NCBI RefSeq assembly: GCF_003345655.1
Contig: NZ_QQOH01000006.1
Coordinates: 62,001 to 126,000, forward strand
Direction: 5' to 3'
DNA from: Motiliproteus coralliicola
Lineage (GTDB): Bacteria > Pseudomonadota > Gammaproteobacteria > Pseudomonadales > Balneatricaceae
Length of the DNA stretch: 64,000 nt
The notes beneath the pieces were generated by a model. The model was not told the origin of the DNA and searched no databases. It saw only the letters and a program-made list of their open reading frames with translations. Below are positions 40,209-50,315 of the stretch, one piece after another. A program made the translations under genes and the position numbers. The stretch's first letter is position 1. Each line of letters begins with the position of its first letter.

Positions 40209-41576
40209 ATGAAACTGTCCAAGCTGACCACCGCCATCGCTTCGGTCACCCTGAGCATGACTCTGAGTACGGCCGTCGTGGCCGAGATCGGTGAACCGGA
40301 GAAGGAAGACCTTAAGTTCGGCTTTATTAAGCTGACCGATATGGCACCGCTGGCAGTGGCCTATGAGAAACAGTTCTTCGAGGACGAAGGCCTTTACGTG
40401 ACCCTGGAAGCCCAGGCCAACTGGAAGGTGCTGCTGGACCGGGTTATCGATGGTCAGCTGGACGGCGCCCATATGCTGGCCGGCCAGCCGCTGGGAGCCA
40501 CCATCGGCTACGGCACCGAGTCTCACATCATCACCGCCTTCAGCATGGACCTGAACGGCAACGCCATCACCGTTTCCAATGACATCTGGGATCAGATGAA
40601 AGCCAATATCCCCATGGGTGACGACGGCAAGCTGGTCCACCCGATCAAGGCCGACGCGCTCAAGCCGGTGGTCGACAGCTACAAGGACGAAGGCAAGCCC
40701 TTCAACATGGGCATGGTGTTCCCGGTGTCGACCCATAACTACGAGCTGCGTTACTGGCTCGCCGCCGGCGGTATCAACCCCGGTTACTACGCCCCCCATA
40801 AAGGCGACACCTCGGGCCAGATCGACGCCGATGCGATGCTGTCGGTAACTCCGCCGCCGCAAATGCCCTCAACGCTGGAGGCCGGCACCATCTATGGCTA
40901 CTGCGTCGGTGAGCCTTGGAACCAGCAGGCGGTATTCAAAGGCATCGGCGTTCCGGTAGTGACCGATTACGAGATCTGGAAAAACAACCCCGAAAAAGTG
41001 TTCGGCGTGTCCAAAGCCTGGGCCGACAAGTACCCCAACACCCATATCCGGGTGGTCAAGGCGATGATCCGCGCCGCCAAATGGCTGGATGAGAACAACA
41101 ACGCCAACCGTCCCGAGGCGGTCGAGATCCTGTCCCAGCCCAACTATGTCGGTGCCGACTACGACGTGATCGCCAACTCGATGACCGGCACCTTCGAGTA
41201 CGAGAAGGGCGACAAGCGCGAAGTTCCGGACTTCAACACCTTCTTCCGTCACAACGCCACCTACCCCTACTACTCCGATGCGATCTGGTACCTGACCCAG
41301 ATGCGCCGCTGGGGTCAGATCGCCGAGGCCAAGCCGGACAGCTGGTACATGGATATCGCCAAGAAGGTTTACCGCCCGGACATCTATGAGCAGGCCGCCA
41401 ACGAGTTGATCGAGGAAGGCAAGCTGGCTGCCAGCGACTTCCCTGACTTCGGCACCGAGGATGGCTTCCGCGCCCCGCAGACTCACTTTATCGACAACGT
41501 GGTCTACGACGGCAAAGCCCCGAACGACTACCTGAAGAAGTTTGAGATCGGTCTGAAGGGCGACCAACAGATCTGA
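40209..41576 (+). CDS. nrtA: nitrate ABC transporter substrate-binding protein
   Basis: A 455-residue protein. The ATG at 40209 is chosen because AAGGAGCT lies upstream and a signal peptide follows ([19 protein letters not shown], cleavage after VVA about residue 25). The mature protein has the nitrate-pocket segments [19 protein letters not shown] and [16 protein letters not shown], shared with NasS. NrtA binds nitrate (and possibly nitrite) in the periplasm and delivers it to NrtB. First gene of the operon, behind a sigma-54 promoter and leader terminator. Confidence 0.95.
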   Translation: MKLSKLTTAIASVTLSMTLSTAVVAEIGEPEKEDLKFGFIKLTDMAPLAVAYEKQFFEDEGLYVTLEAQANWKVLLDRVIDGQLDGAHMLAGQPLGATIGYGTESHIITAFSMDLNGNAITVSNDIWDQMKANIPMGDDGKLVHPIKADALKPVVDSYKDEGKPFNMGMVFPVSTHNYELRYWLAAGGINPGYYAPHKGDTSGQIDADAMLSVTPPPQMPSTLEAGTIYGYCVGEPWNQQAVFKGIGVPVVTDYEIWKNNPEKVFGVSKAWADKYPNTHIRVVKAMIRAAKWLDENNNANRPEAVEILSQPNYVGADYDVIANSMTGTFEYEKGDKREVPDFNTFFRHNATYPYYSDAIWYLTQMRRWGQIAEAKPDSWYMDIAKKVYRPDIYEQAANELIEEGKLAASDFPDFGTEDGFRAPQTHFIDNVVYDGKAPNDYLKKFEIGLKGDQQI

Positions 41577-41755
41577 TTTCATGCCTTGAACAGCATGCGT
41601 CCAGAAGAAAGTCGGACCTTTCTGCTCGCTCCAGGGACGGAGCACCTAACACCCGAACAACAATAACAACGAACCGGACAAGCGCACCGACCCGGGCGGC
41701 CACAGGCTGCTCGATCGGCTAACGGCCAGAGACAAGCAATTTAATGGAGAACACC

Positions 41756-42742
41756 ATGAGCCGTGCTACCCAAACCACCACTAGCGTACTGAGCGAATAC
41801 CTCAGTGCGGAAGCCATCGGCAACCTGCTCAAGACGCTGGCGATCCCGGCCGCCGGGCTGCTGATTTTCCTGTTCATCTGGGCCAGCGGCGCCAAGAGCA
41901 TCGACACCTCGCTGGGCCAGTTCCCGGGGCCGACCCAGGTTTACCAGCAGAGCGTCAACCTGATCGCCGAGCATAACGCCGAGCGTGACAAAGAGGTCGC
42001 CTTTTACGAGCGCCAGGAGGCCCGTAACGCCAAGAAGCTGGAGAAGAATCCCGACGCCAAGGTCAAGATCCGCCCCTATACCGGCAAGCCGACCTTTATC
42101 GATCAGATCGGCACCAGCCTGATCACCGTGATGGCCGGTTTCGTCGCCGCCTCGCTGATCGCGATCCCGGTCGGCATCCTGATCGGCCTCAACAGCGGTC
42201 TCTACAGCGCCCTCAATCCGTTGATCCAGCTGTTCAAGCCGGTCTCGCCGCTGGCCTGGCTTCCACTAGTTACCATGGTGGTCAGCGCCCTGTACGTCAC
42301 CGACGACCCGCTGTTCGCCAAGTCCTTCGTCACCTCGATGATCACCGTCAGCCTGTGCTGCCTGTGGCCCACCATGATCAACACCGCGGTCGGCGTCTCC
42401 GGCATCAGCCAGGACCTGAAGAACGTCTCTCAGGTGCTGCGCCTGCCGTTCCTGACCCACGTGGTCAAGATCGTACTGCCCTCAGCGATCCCGATGATGT
42501 TCACCGGCCTGCGCCTGTCGCTGGGTATCGCCTGGATGGTGCTGATCGCCGCCGAGATGCTGGCCCAGAACCCGGGCCTGGGCAAATTCGTCTGGGACGA
42601 GTTCCAGAACGGCAGCTCCAACTCGCTGGGCCGGATCATGGTCGCGGTGCTGGTGATCGGCCTGATCGGCTTCCTGCTCGATCGCATCATGCTGCTGCTG
42701 CAGCGCAAAGTGTCATGGGATAAATCAGCCGTATTGCGCTGA
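41756..42742 (+). CDS. nrtB: nitrate ABC transporter permease
   Basis: A 328-residue membrane protein of the NrtB/SsuC family. The second ATG (41756) is preferred because TGGAGA lies 7 bases before it; an ATG at 41744 adds four residues. About six helices are predicted, with a helix at 33-50, an unusually long charged insertion (about 65-110, EHNAERDKEVAFYERQE) and the ABC-contact EAA-like loop in the second half. A gap of about 170 bases separates it from nrtA. Confidence 0.93.
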   Translation: MSRATQTTTSVLSEYLSAEAIGNLLKTLAIPAAGLLIFLFIWASGAKSIDTSLGQFPGPTQVYQQSVNLIAEHNAERDKEVAFYERQEARNAKKLEKNPDAKVKIRPYTGKPTFIDQIGTSLITVMAGFVAASLIAIPVGILIGLNSGLYSALNPLIQLFKPVSPLAWLPLVTMVVSALYVTDDPLFAKSFVTSMITVSLCCLWPTMINTAVGVSGISQDLKNVSQVLRLPFLTHVVKIVLPSAIPMMFTGLRLSLGIAWMVLIAAEMLAQNPGLGKFVWDEFQNGSSNSLGRIMVAVLVIGLIGFLLDRIMLLLQRKVSWDKSAVLR

Positions 42743-42797
42743 TCCGGATCGAAACAACAGTGACTCCCTCGATAGCGAAGAGCACAGGAGAAAGACT

Positions 42798-43667
42798 ATG
42801 CAAACCCATCTAGATATCAGCCAGGTTTCGATCGAATTCCCGACCCCGAACGGCCCGTTCAAAGCCCTGGACGGGGTCAACCTGAAGATCGCCAAGGGCG
42901 AATACGTATCGCTGATCGGCCACTCCGGCTGCGGTAAGTCCACCGTACTGAACATCGTCGCCGGCCTGTACCAGGCTACCCAGGGCGGCGTGCTGCTGGA
43001 TGGCCGCGAGGTCAACGAGCCCGGTCCGGAGCGGGCGGTGGTGTTCCAGAACCACTCGCTGCTGCCCTGGCTGAGCGCCTACGAGAACGTCGAGCTGGCG
43101 GTCAAGCAGGTGTTCAAGGGCAAAAAATCCAAAACCGAAATGCGCGACTGGATCGAGCACAACCTCAAGCTGGTGCACATGGAGCACGCCATGCACAAGC
43201 GCCCGGACGAGATCTCCGGCGGTATGAAGCAGCGGGTCGGTATCGCCCGCGCGCTGGCGATGGAACCCAAGGTGCTGCTGATGGACGAGCCGTTCGGCGC
43301 CCTCGACGCCCTGACCCGCGCCCATTTGCAGGACTCGCTGATGGAGATCCAGAACGAGCTCAACAACACCGTAATCATGATCACCCACGACGTCGACGAA
43401 GCGGTACTGCTGTCGGACCGGATCGTGATGATGACCAACGGCCCGGCCGCCACCATCGGCGAAGTGCTGGATATCGAGCTGGAGCGCCCACGCAACCGGA
43501 TTCAACTGGCCGACGACCCGACCTACAACAGCTACCGCCAGGCGGTGCTGAGCTTCCTGTACGAGAAGCAGCGCAAGGTCGAGGACCTGGACCAGCATCG
43601 GCCCAAGGCTGACCCCGAGGAAAAGCTCGCTGACGACAGCGAAGAACCGGCTCGCGAAAGCGCCTGA
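42798..43667 (+). CDS. nrtC: nitrate ABC transporter ATP-binding protein
   Basis: A 289-residue ATPase, similar in length to NrtD/SsuB and lacking the extra NrtA-like domain of cyanobacterial NrtC. Walker A is GHSGCGKST (about 42-50), the signature is ISGGMKQR (about 138), and Walker B is VLLMDEPFGALD (about 158). The C-terminal tail is acidic (DPEEKLADDSEEPARES). It energises nitrate import with NrtA and NrtB. GGAGAAAG precedes the ATG. Confidence 0.93.
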   Translation: MQTHLDISQVSIEFPTPNGPFKALDGVNLKIAKGEYVSLIGHSGCGKSTVLNIVAGLYQATQGGVLLDGREVNEPGPERAVVFQNHSLLPWLSAYENVELAVKQVFKGKKSKTEMRDWIEHNLKLVHMEHAMHKRPDEISGGMKQRVGIARALAMEPKVLLMDEPFGALDALTRAHLQDSLMEIQNELNNTVIMITHDVDEAVLLSDRIVMMTNGPAATIGEVLDIELERPRNRIQLADDPTYNSYRQAVLSFLYEKQRKVEDLDQHRPKADPEEKLADDSEEPARESA

Positions 43668-43693
43668 TCACCGATCAATAACGGAGCAAGTCA

Positions 43694-45052
43694 GTGAGTA
43701 CCGACAAACCCCATCTGATCATTATCGGTAACGGCATGGCCGGCGGCCGCCTGCTGAGCGAGCTGCAGCAGCACTGTCCGGATCGCTACCGGATCACCGT
43801 GTTCGGTGCCGAACCGGGTGGCAGCTACAACCGGGTACTGCTGTCGCCGCTGCTCGGCCGCGAGATCGATACCGAAGCGCTGATCACCCATCGCCCGGAC
43901 TGGTATGCCGACCAGGGTATTCAGCTGATCAGCGACTGCCGGATCGAACGGATCGAACCACAGCAACGTCGGCTGATCGATACCGACGGCCAAGCGTATC
44001 ACTACGACAAGCTGGTACTGGCCACCGGCTCCGAACCATCACGACTGGGCGTGGCGGGCGAAACCCTGCCGCAGGTGATGGGCTTTCGCACCCTGGTCGA
44101 TGTCGATCGACTGCAGCAGTTAGCCCGCAAAGACACACCAGCGGTGGTGATCGGCGGCGGTCTGTTGGGGCTGGAAGCCGCCGAAGGGCTGCGCCGCCTC
44201 GGTATGGATGTGACCCTGGTGCACCGCAGCCAATACCTGCTTAACCGTCAGCTCGATCAGGACGCCGCGTCATTGCTGCAGCAACAGCTCGAGTCCCGCG
44301 GTCTGAAGTTCGAGCTCGGTGCCAACACCGCCGCCTTTATCGGCCAACAATCCCTCGAAGCGGTCGAGCTGCAAGACGGTCGCCGACTGCCGGCAGCGCT
44401 GGCGGTGGTCGCCACCGGCATCACCCCCAACACCCAACTGGCGCGGGAGGCCGAACTGGCCTGCGATCGGGCCATTCAGGTCGACGCCCAGCTGCATACC
44501 TCCAGCCCCGGCATCTACGCCCTGGGCGAATGCTGTCAGTTCGAATCCCACTGCTACGGCCTGGTGGCGCCGATCTGGCGTCAGGCCGAGGTGCTAGCCA
44601 AGCATCTGGCCGGCGAGTCGATCCGCTATGAGGAGGTACCGGTCGCCACCCAGTTGAAGATCAGCGGTATCGAGCTGTTCAGCTGCGGCCGGATTAACAC
44701 CGATAGCAACGGCGCCGTCGAAACAGACGGTTCGATCGAAACCCTGTGCTACCAGGACCCGGAACTGAACGACTACCGCAAGCTGCTGCTGCGCGACAAC
44801 CGCCTGATCGGCGCGGTGCTGTACGGCGATGTAAGTACGGGTCAGTGGTACTTCGAACAGCAACAGCGCGGCACCGACCTGGGCCTCTGCCTTGATCAGT
44901 TGCTGTTCGGCCCCGATTACTGCGACGAGCTGCTGGCTGCTGCAACCGAATCGGCACTAGCCGCGCAGCCTTCAATCCACGAATCCTCATGCAATACAGA
45001 TGACAATCCAGACACCCGACCTGCCCAGCCCGCCGCCAGTAATGCGGCCTGA
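43694..45052 (+). CDS. FAD/NADH oxidoreductase, probable electron donor of nitrate reductase
   Basis: A 452-residue flavoprotein similar to the N-terminal half of NirB. It starts with GTG at 43694, 8 bases after GGAG. The FAD motif IIGNGMAGGRLL is at about 9-20 and the NADH motif VVIGGGLLGLEAAEG at about 151-165; a C-terminal GIYALGECC FAD motif is at about 275. It lacks the siroheme and BFD parts of NirB. Encoded in the nitrate operon and matched to the BFD-like [2Fe-2S] tail of NasA, it probably passes electrons from NADH to NasA, like Klebsiella NasC. It could instead serve nitrite reductase. Confidence 0.85.
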   Translation: MSTDKPHLIIIGNGMAGGRLLSELQQHCPDRYRITVFGAEPGGSYNRVLLSPLLGREIDTEALITHRPDWYADQGIQLISDCRIERIEPQQRRLIDTDGQAYHYDKLVLATGSEPSRLGVAGETLPQVMGFRTLVDVDRLQQLARKDTPAVVIGGGLLGLEAAEGLRRLGMDVTLVHRSQYLLNRQLDQDAASLLQQQLESRGLKFELGANTAAFIGQQSLEAVELQDGRRLPAALAVVATGITPNTQLAREAELACDRAIQVDAQLHTSSPGIYALGECCQFESHCYGLVAPIWRQAEVLAKHLAGESIRYEEVPVATQLKISGIELFSCGRINTDSNGAVETDGSIETLCYQDPELNDYRKLLLRDNRLIGAVLYGDVSTGQWYFEQQQRGTDLGLCLDQLLFGPDYCDELLAAATESALAAQPSIHESSCNTDDNPDTRPAQPAASNAA

Positions 45053-45091
45053 GCCAACAGGATAACGACTACAGAAATAACGGAGTTCCCA

Positions 45092-47581
45092 ATGAGCAAA
45101 CAACAGATGATCGTGATCGGCAATGGCATGGTGGGGCACCACTTTGTCGAACAGTTCCTGGCCTCCGACGCCGCGGCCGATTACCAGCTGACAGTGTTCG
45201 GTGAAGAACCCCATGTGGCCTACGACCGGGTTCACCTGTCCGACTACTTCAACGGCAGCGATGCCGACGCCCTGTGCCTGGCCAAGCCAGGCTTTTACGA
45301 CCAAGACGGCGTCACCTTGCAGCTCGACGAACAGGTCACCGGCATCGACCGTGACGCCAAGCAGGTGATCACCCCCAAAGGCCGCTACGATTACGATACC
45401 CTGGTGCTGGCCACCGGTTCCTACCCGTTCGTGCCGCCGATTCCGGGCAACGACAATGAAGCCGGGTTGGTCTACCGCACCCTCGACGATCTGGATGCGA
45501 TCCGCGATGCTGCCGCACGCTCCAAGATTGGCGTAGTGGTCGGTGGCGGTCTGCTGGGGCTGGAAGCGGCCAACGCGCTCAAATCCCTCGGCCTCAAAGC
45601 CCATGTGGTCGAGTTCGCGCCGCAGCTGATGGGCGTCCAGCTCGACGGAGAAGCCGGTGAACTGCTGAAAAGCAAGATCGAGGATCTGGGCGTAACGGTG
45701 CACTGCTCCAAGGCCACCCAACAGATCGTCGCCGGCGACAGCTGCCGCTACAAGATGGAGTTCAGCGACGGCGAAGCGCTGGAGACCGATCTGATCGTGT
45801 TCTCCGCCGGTATCCGGCCCCAGGATGCGCTGGGGCGCGAGTCCGGCCTGGAGCTGGGCGAGCGCGGCGGCATCGTCATCGACAGCCAGTGCCGGACCAG
45901 CGACGAATCGATCTACGCCATCGGCGAATGCGCGCTCTGGAACGGCCAGATCTTTGGTCTGGTCGCCCCCGGTTACACCATGGCCAAGACCCTGGCGGCC
46001 TACCTTAACGACGAAGCCGCCGGCTTTACCGGCGCCGATATGAGCACCAAGCTGAAACTGCTCGGCGTCGATGTCGGCTCGATCGGCGACGCCCATGGCC
46101 GTACCCCCGAGGCGCTGATCTACAAGTACAGCAACCAGGCCGAAGGCACCTATCGCAAGCTGGTGGTCAGCCCGGACAACAAGCAGCTGCTGGGCGCAGT
46201 GCTGGTGGGTGACAACAGCTACTACGACACCCTGCTGCAGTACGCCCTCAACGGCCTGGAGCTGCCGGAGCAACCCGACAGTCTGATCCTGCCGGCGATG
46301 GAAGGCGCGGCCCCGGCGCTGGGCGCCGATGCACTGCCCGAAACCGCCACCATCTGTTCCTGCCTCAATGTCACCAAGGGCCAGATCGTCGAGGCGATCG
46401 ATGCCGGTGCCGTGACCGTCGCCGACGTCAAGGAAGTCACTGCGGCCAGCACCGGCTGCGGCGGCTGTGCCGCACTACTGAAAAACGTGGTCGACAGCGA
46501 GCTGGAGCAGCGCGGCGTCGAGATCAGCAACGACCTGTGCGAGCACTTCGCCTATTCGCGCGAGGAGCTGTACCACCTGGTACGGGTCGAGGGTATTGCC
46601 AGCTTCGACGAGCTGCTCAAGCGCTACGGTAAAGGGCTGGGCTGCGATATCTGCAAACCCACCGTCGGTTCGATTCTGGCCTCCTGCTGGAACGACCATA
46701 TCCACGAACTGCCCCATGTCGGCCTGCAGGACACCAACGATACCTTTATGGCCAACATGCAGAAGAACGGCACCTACTCGGTGGTACCGCGGGTACCCGG
46801 TGGTGAGATCACCCCCAAGCAGCTGATCGCGCTGGGAATGGTGGCCGACAAATACCAGCTCTACACCAAGATCACCGGCGGTCAGCGGGTCGATCTGTTC
46901 GGTGCCACCCTGAATCAACTGCCGCTGATCTGGGGCGAGCTGATCGATGCCGGTTTTGAGACCGGTCACGCCTACGGCAAATCACTGCGGACGGTGAAAT
47001 CCTGCGTTGGCAGCACCTGGTGCCGTTATGGGGTGCAGGATAGCGTCGGCATGGCAATCCGACTGGAGAACCGCTACAAGGGCCTGCGTGCGCCCCACAA
47101 GATCAAGTTCGCCGTGTCCGGCTGCACCCGTGAATGCGCCGAAGCCCAAAGCAAGGACATCGGTGTGATCGCCACCGACAAGGGCTGGAATCTCTATGTC
47201 TGCGGCAATGGCGGCATGAAGCCCCGCCACGCCGACCTGTTCGCCACTGATCTCGACGACGCTACCCTGATCCAATATATCGATCGGGTGCTGATGTTCT
47301 ACATCAAGACCGGCGACCGGCTGCAGCGCACCTCGGTATGGATGGAAAACCTCGAGGGCGGACTGGCCTATCTGCAGGATGTGGTGATCAACGACAGCCT
47401 GGGGCTAGGCCAGCAGCTCGAACAACAGATGGAACACGTGGTCGCCACCTACCAGTGCGAATGGAAGAGCGCCATCAACGACCCGGAGAAACTCAAGCGC
47501 TTCCGCCAGTTCGTCAACGACGAGCGTGAAGATCCAGACCTGCAGGTGGTCGAAGTGCGTGATCAATTGATCCCGGCCTGA
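45092..47581 (+). CDS. nirB: NADH-dependent nitrite reductase, large subunit
   Basis: An 829-residue enzyme reducing nitrite to ammonium in the cytoplasm. The FAD motif IVIGNGMVGHHFVEQ is at about 6-20 and the NADH motif VVVGGGLLGLEAAN at about 147. The BFD-like [2Fe-2S] domain has CSCLNV and GCGGC (about 425-460). The ferrite-reductase domains end with the siroheme/[4Fe-4S] ligands CVGSTWC and SGCTREC (about 634-680). A GGAG-like site precedes the ATG. Followed by nirD after 26 bases. Confidence 0.97.
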   Translation: MSKQQMIVIGNGMVGHHFVEQFLASDAAADYQLTVFGEEPHVAYDRVHLSDYFNGSDADALCLAKPGFYDQDGVTLQLDEQVTGIDRDAKQVITPKGRYDYDTLVLATGSYPFVPPIPGNDNEAGLVYRTLDDLDAIRDAAARSKIGVVVGGGLLGLEAANALKSLGLKAHVVEFAPQLMGVQLDGEAGELLKSKIEDLGVTVHCSKATQQIVAGDSCRYKMEFSDGEALETDLIVFSAGIRPQDALGRESGLELGERGGIVIDSQCRTSDESIYAIGECALWNGQIFGLVAPGYTMAKTLAAYLNDEAAGFTGADMSTKLKLLGVDVGSIGDAHGRTPEALIYKYSNQAEGTYRKLVVSPDNKQLLGAVLVGDNSYYDTLLQYALNGLELPEQPDSLILPAMEGAAPALGADALPETATICSCLNVTKGQIVEAIDAGAVTVADVKEVTAASTGCGGCAALLKNVVDSELEQRGVEISNDLCEHFAYSREELYHLVRVEGIASFDELLKRYGKGLGCDICKPTVGSILASCWNDHIHELPHVGLQDTNDTFMANMQKNGTYSVVPRVPGGEITPKQLIALGMVADKYQLYTKITGGQRVDLFGATLNQLPLIWGELIDAGFETGHAYGKSLRTVKSCVGSTWCRYGVQDSVGMAIRLENRYKGLRAPHKIKFAVSGCTRECAEAQSKDIGVIATDKGWNLYVCGNGGMKPRHADLFATDLDDATLIQYIDRVLMFYIKTGDRLQRTSVWMENLEGGLAYLQDVVINDSLGLGQQLEQQMEHVVATYQCEWKSAINDPEKLKRFRQFVNDEREDPDLQVVEVRDQLIPA

Positions 47582-47607
47582 ACGCGATAGAACAAGAGGA
47601 ACTGAAG

Positions 47608-47976
47608 ATGAGTAACCCAACCGAACTCGAATGGCTGAGCCTTTGCGACAAAGACGATCTGATACCCGGCTCCGGTATCGCCGCCTGGCTAGACGGTGAA
47701 CAGATCGCGCTGTTCTACCTGCCCGGCATCGGCAACGAAGTCTTTGCCCTGAGCAATCACGACCCGATTGCCAACGCCAACGTGATCGCCCGCGGCATCA
47801 CCGGCAGCCTTGAGCAGCAGCCGGTGGTCGCCTCACCGCTGTACAAACAGCATTATCGACTCGATGACGGCAGCTGCCTGGAACAGCCGGAACTGACGCT
47901 TAAATGCTGGCCGGTCCGGCTCAGCGGCAACCGGGTTGAGATCGGCAGCGACAGCCCTCAAGTCAACGCGGCATGA
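47608..47976 (+). CDS. nirD: nitrite reductase small subunit (Rieske-like)
   Basis: A 122-residue protein of the NirD family, which has a Rieske fold but no iron-sulfur ligands; accordingly no CxH pairs are seen here. Core segments are IALFYLPGIGNEVFALSNHDPIANANV (about 35-61, pattern) and SPLYKQHYRLDDGSCL (about 76-91). It supports NirB. Last clear nitrate gene of the operon. A hairpin without T-run follows at 48025. Confidence 0.93.
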   Translation: MSNPTELEWLSLCDKDDLIPGSGIAAWLDGEQIALFYLPGIGNEVFALSNHDPIANANVIARGITGSLEQQPVVASPLYKQHYRLDDGSCLEQPELTLKCWPVRLSGNRVEIGSDSPQVNAA

Positions 47977-48024
47977 TCCGGGATTGAAAGGGGCCAACCA
48001 AAGGCTTATAACCCTAGCTTTAAG

Positions 48025-48045
48025 CGCCCGCAGGGATCGCGGGCG
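48025..48045 (+). terminator. GC-rich hairpin after nirD
   Basis: CGCCCGC-AGGGATC-GCGGGCG is a perfect 7-bp stem 49 bases after nirD. No T-run follows, so it may be a weak terminator or a message-stabilising hairpin ahead of the next gene. Confidence 0.45.
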
Positions 48046-48089
48046 GCAACCGAAGCGGGGATAGAGTTCTGAAACTGCTGCTGCGTCTG

Positions 48090-49382
48090 ATGCTGAGTCT
48101 GGGCGCGCTGGCACTGGCCGGCGCGATCGGTTTATGCTGGCTGCTGTTCAGTTTGACCGACGACCAGCCCTGGGTTGAGCCGCCTGCCGCCGCCGAGCCG
48201 AAGCAGGCGTACCACGCCAAACAGCTGGCCAAGCGCACCCTCCGGTTGATCCAGCGCCAACACCCGGATCGACTCGAGGTCAGCCATACCGAACTGCAGA
48301 GTCTCAGCCGCCTGCTGGCCCGCGCCTACCCTATCTACAGTCGCTTCAACCCGACTCCGGACGGGCTCTGGGTCAGCGCCAGTGTTCGGTTGCCCGATAA
48401 CCCGTTCGGGAAATTTCTATCGTTGCAGCTGCAGTTGCCGGTATCACCAAATCAGCTGCGACTGACCGACCTGCAGCTGGGCCAACTGCAACTGCCCGAC
48501 AGCTGGACCCAACGATTACTGCCGTCATTGGTAAAGCTGGTACTGGGCCAGCAACAGGGACAGCTACTACTGGACCTGGCTCGGCTGGAGCAGATTCAGA
48601 ATGATCAACTGCAGCTACGGATTCAGCCCCCCGTCGAGCCGGAACGCCAACTGAGCCGACTGTTGGAGCGATTGCGCGGCTTTGATGATGACCTGGGATT
48701 CGAACCGGCCTGGGTCGCCAAGTACTACGATGAGCTACTCCTGCTCGGCCAAGGCCTCGAGCCGCGCAAGTGGGTGTCGTTGAACTACTTCCTGGCGCCG
48801 CTGATGCGCAGCGTGCAGCAGCAAGCGCCCGATGGTGAGCAACACCTACATGCCCGCTCGGCAATTCTGGCGCTGTCGCTCTATCAGGGGAGTTTCCGTT
48901 TCGAGCAGTTGACCGGCCCGGTTCTGAGCGAGCCGCAGCGTCGTCAACGCCCCCACTACCGCACTCTACTGCGGGGCCGGATCGATCTGCGTCAGCACTT
49001 TGTCTATTCGGCCGCGATTCAGGTACTGGCCGATGCCGGCTCCAGTTACGCCATTGGTGAGTTCAAGGAGTTGCTCGACAGCGTGGCCGGCGGCAGCGGT
49101 TTCAGCTTTGCCGACCTGGCTGCAGATCGAGCCGGAACCCTGTTCGCAATGCGCGTCAGCCGGGATCCTCAACAAGCCGCCGAACTGTTGACCCGGCTCG
49201 ATCAGCCGTTACGCGAATCCGATTTGATGATCTCGATCGACCGGCTGCCGGAAGGGCTCACCGAAGCCGAATTTCAGCAGCGCTACGGCGATATCAACAG
49301 CGAAGCCTATCGTCGTATGACCGAGCAGATCGACCAGCGGCTGCTGGCCTTGCGCCTCTATCGGGATAGCCAGCAGCAATAG
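48090..49382 (+). CDS. unknown membrane-anchored periplasmic protein
   Basis: A protein of 430 residues from the ATG at 48090. The frame is open upstream and CTG at 48069 (reading KLLLRLMLSLGALALAG) would give a better N-terminal signal; neither has a clear ribosome site. One N-terminal helix is followed by a Leu/Gln-rich beta-like region (about 80-165, with QLQLP-type repeats) and a mainly helical C-terminal half. I do not recognise the family. It lies on the nirD strand but 113 bases downstream, so it need not be part of the nitrate operon. Confidence 0.72.
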   Translation: MLSLGALALAGAIGLCWLLFSLTDDQPWVEPPAAAEPKQAYHAKQLAKRTLRLIQRQHPDRLEVSHTELQSLSRLLARAYPIYSRFNPTPDGLWVSASVRLPDNPFGKFLSLQLQLPVSPNQLRLTDLQLGQLQLPDSWTQRLLPSLVKLVLGQQQGQLLLDLARLEQIQNDQLQLRIQPPVEPERQLSRLLERLRGFDDDLGFEPAWVAKYYDELLLLGQGLEPRKWVSLNYFLAPLMRSVQQQAPDGEQHLHARSAILALSLYQGSFRFEQLTGPVLSEPQRRQRPHYRTLLRGRIDLRQHFVYSAAIQVLADAGSSYAIGEFKELLDSVAGGSGFSFADLAADRAGTLFAMRVSRDPQQAAELLTRLDQPLRESDLMISIDRLPEGLTEAEFQQRYGDINSEAYRRMTEQIDQRLLALRLYRDSQQQ

Positions 49383-49408
49383 CGGCCCTTGTCCCAGCGG
49401 AATAGCCT

Positions 49409-49444
49409 TTAGTCGATCCTTAGTCGATCCAGCCTAGTCAATCC
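49409..49444. repeat. 11-bp tandem repeat
   Basis: TTAGTCGATCC occurs twice head to tail (49409-49419 and 49420-49430), and a degenerate third copy CTAGTCAATCC (49434-49444) covers the stop codon and last codons of the DUF1223 gene. Confidence 0.85.
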
Positions 49445-50159
49445 AACCGCCTAGGACCTGCAATGGCTGGCCGCCTTCACCGTCGGTTATCCAGACCGCC
49501 AGTGCCTGCTGCTGACCGTCCAGCTTGGGTAGCTGAAACTGCCACTCCCGCTGGCCTTGCTGCTGTTGCAATGATAGAACCACAAACTGATGCTCCAACC
49601 GTCGGCCCCGGTTCTCCCCCCGGGACACATCGCTGCCCAGATCGAACCCCAGCAGCGCCACCTGAGCCCGGAGATTGGATGGGGCCTGCGAGTTGTCAAA
49701 GCGAACCCGCAACTGATCACCGTCCAGCTCTGCCGTTAACAGGCCGCCATCGCGACGCGGCGGCAACGGCCAGTCCTCGCCACGGAAGAAGCCCCGCCAC
49801 TCCTTGCCATCGACCACGAACGCCGGGGTATAGACCGAACGCAGTTCACCCCTTGAGCGCTTATCCCGCTGCCGCTGGCTGAAACGCGCGTCGGCGAACG
49901 GGTCCTGCCAGCCCAGGTAATCCCAGTAGTCGACATGAAAGGCAACGGGCACAAAGCGACGCCAAAGCTGCGGATGCTCGATCAGCGTCGACAGGCGCTG
50001 ATCCGCCGGCGGGCAGCTGGAGCAACCTTCTGAGGTGAACAGCTCAACCAGTTGGGGCGGCTCTCCCTGCTGCTGAAAACTCTGGGCTGCAGCACTCAAC
50101 GGCATCAGCAATAGTCCTGCAACCAGCAGCAACGACCAGTCTTTACTAAATAACAACAC
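49434..50159 (-). CDS. DUF1223 secreted thioredoxin-like protein
   Basis: A 241-residue protein. GTG at 50159 is chosen because GGAGGAG lies 6 bases upstream and a signal peptide follows (SKDWSLLLVAGLLLMPLSAAA). The mature part begins with the family hallmark LVELFTSEGCSSCPPAD, a CxxC motif of thioredoxin type, followed by HVDYWDYLGWQDPFA. The family is predicted to be a periplasmic redox protein of unknown substrate. It is transcribed alone. Confidence 0.88.
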   Translation of the reverse strand: MLLFSKDWSLLLVAGLLLMPLSAAAQSFQQQGEPPQLVELFTSEGCSSCPPADQRLSTLIEHPQLWRRFVPVAFHVDYWDYLGWQDPFADARFSQRQRDKRSRGELRSVYTPAFVVDGKEWRGFFRGEDWPLPPRRDGGLLTAELDGDQLRVRFDNSQAPSNLRAQVALLGFDLGSDVSRGENRGRRLEHQFVVLSLQQQQGQREWQFQLPKLDGQQQALAVWITDGEGGQPLQVLGGWID

Positions 50160-50315
50160 ATCCAACTCCTCCTGACGGGCTCTATCATGCTGACGCGGCA
50201 ACCAAGAAGAAGTTACAGCGCAAACCCTCAATGAATGATTGCCAAAGCCAGACCAAATTCGTGATACTTCGGCGCCTCCCTTCAGAATACGGATTGATTT
50301 AGAGAACGGATTCAG

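Noticed and set aside
44987-46273. 428-codon reverse frame opposite nirB
   Set aside because: Antisense to the FAD and NADH domains of NirB; no signal of its own.
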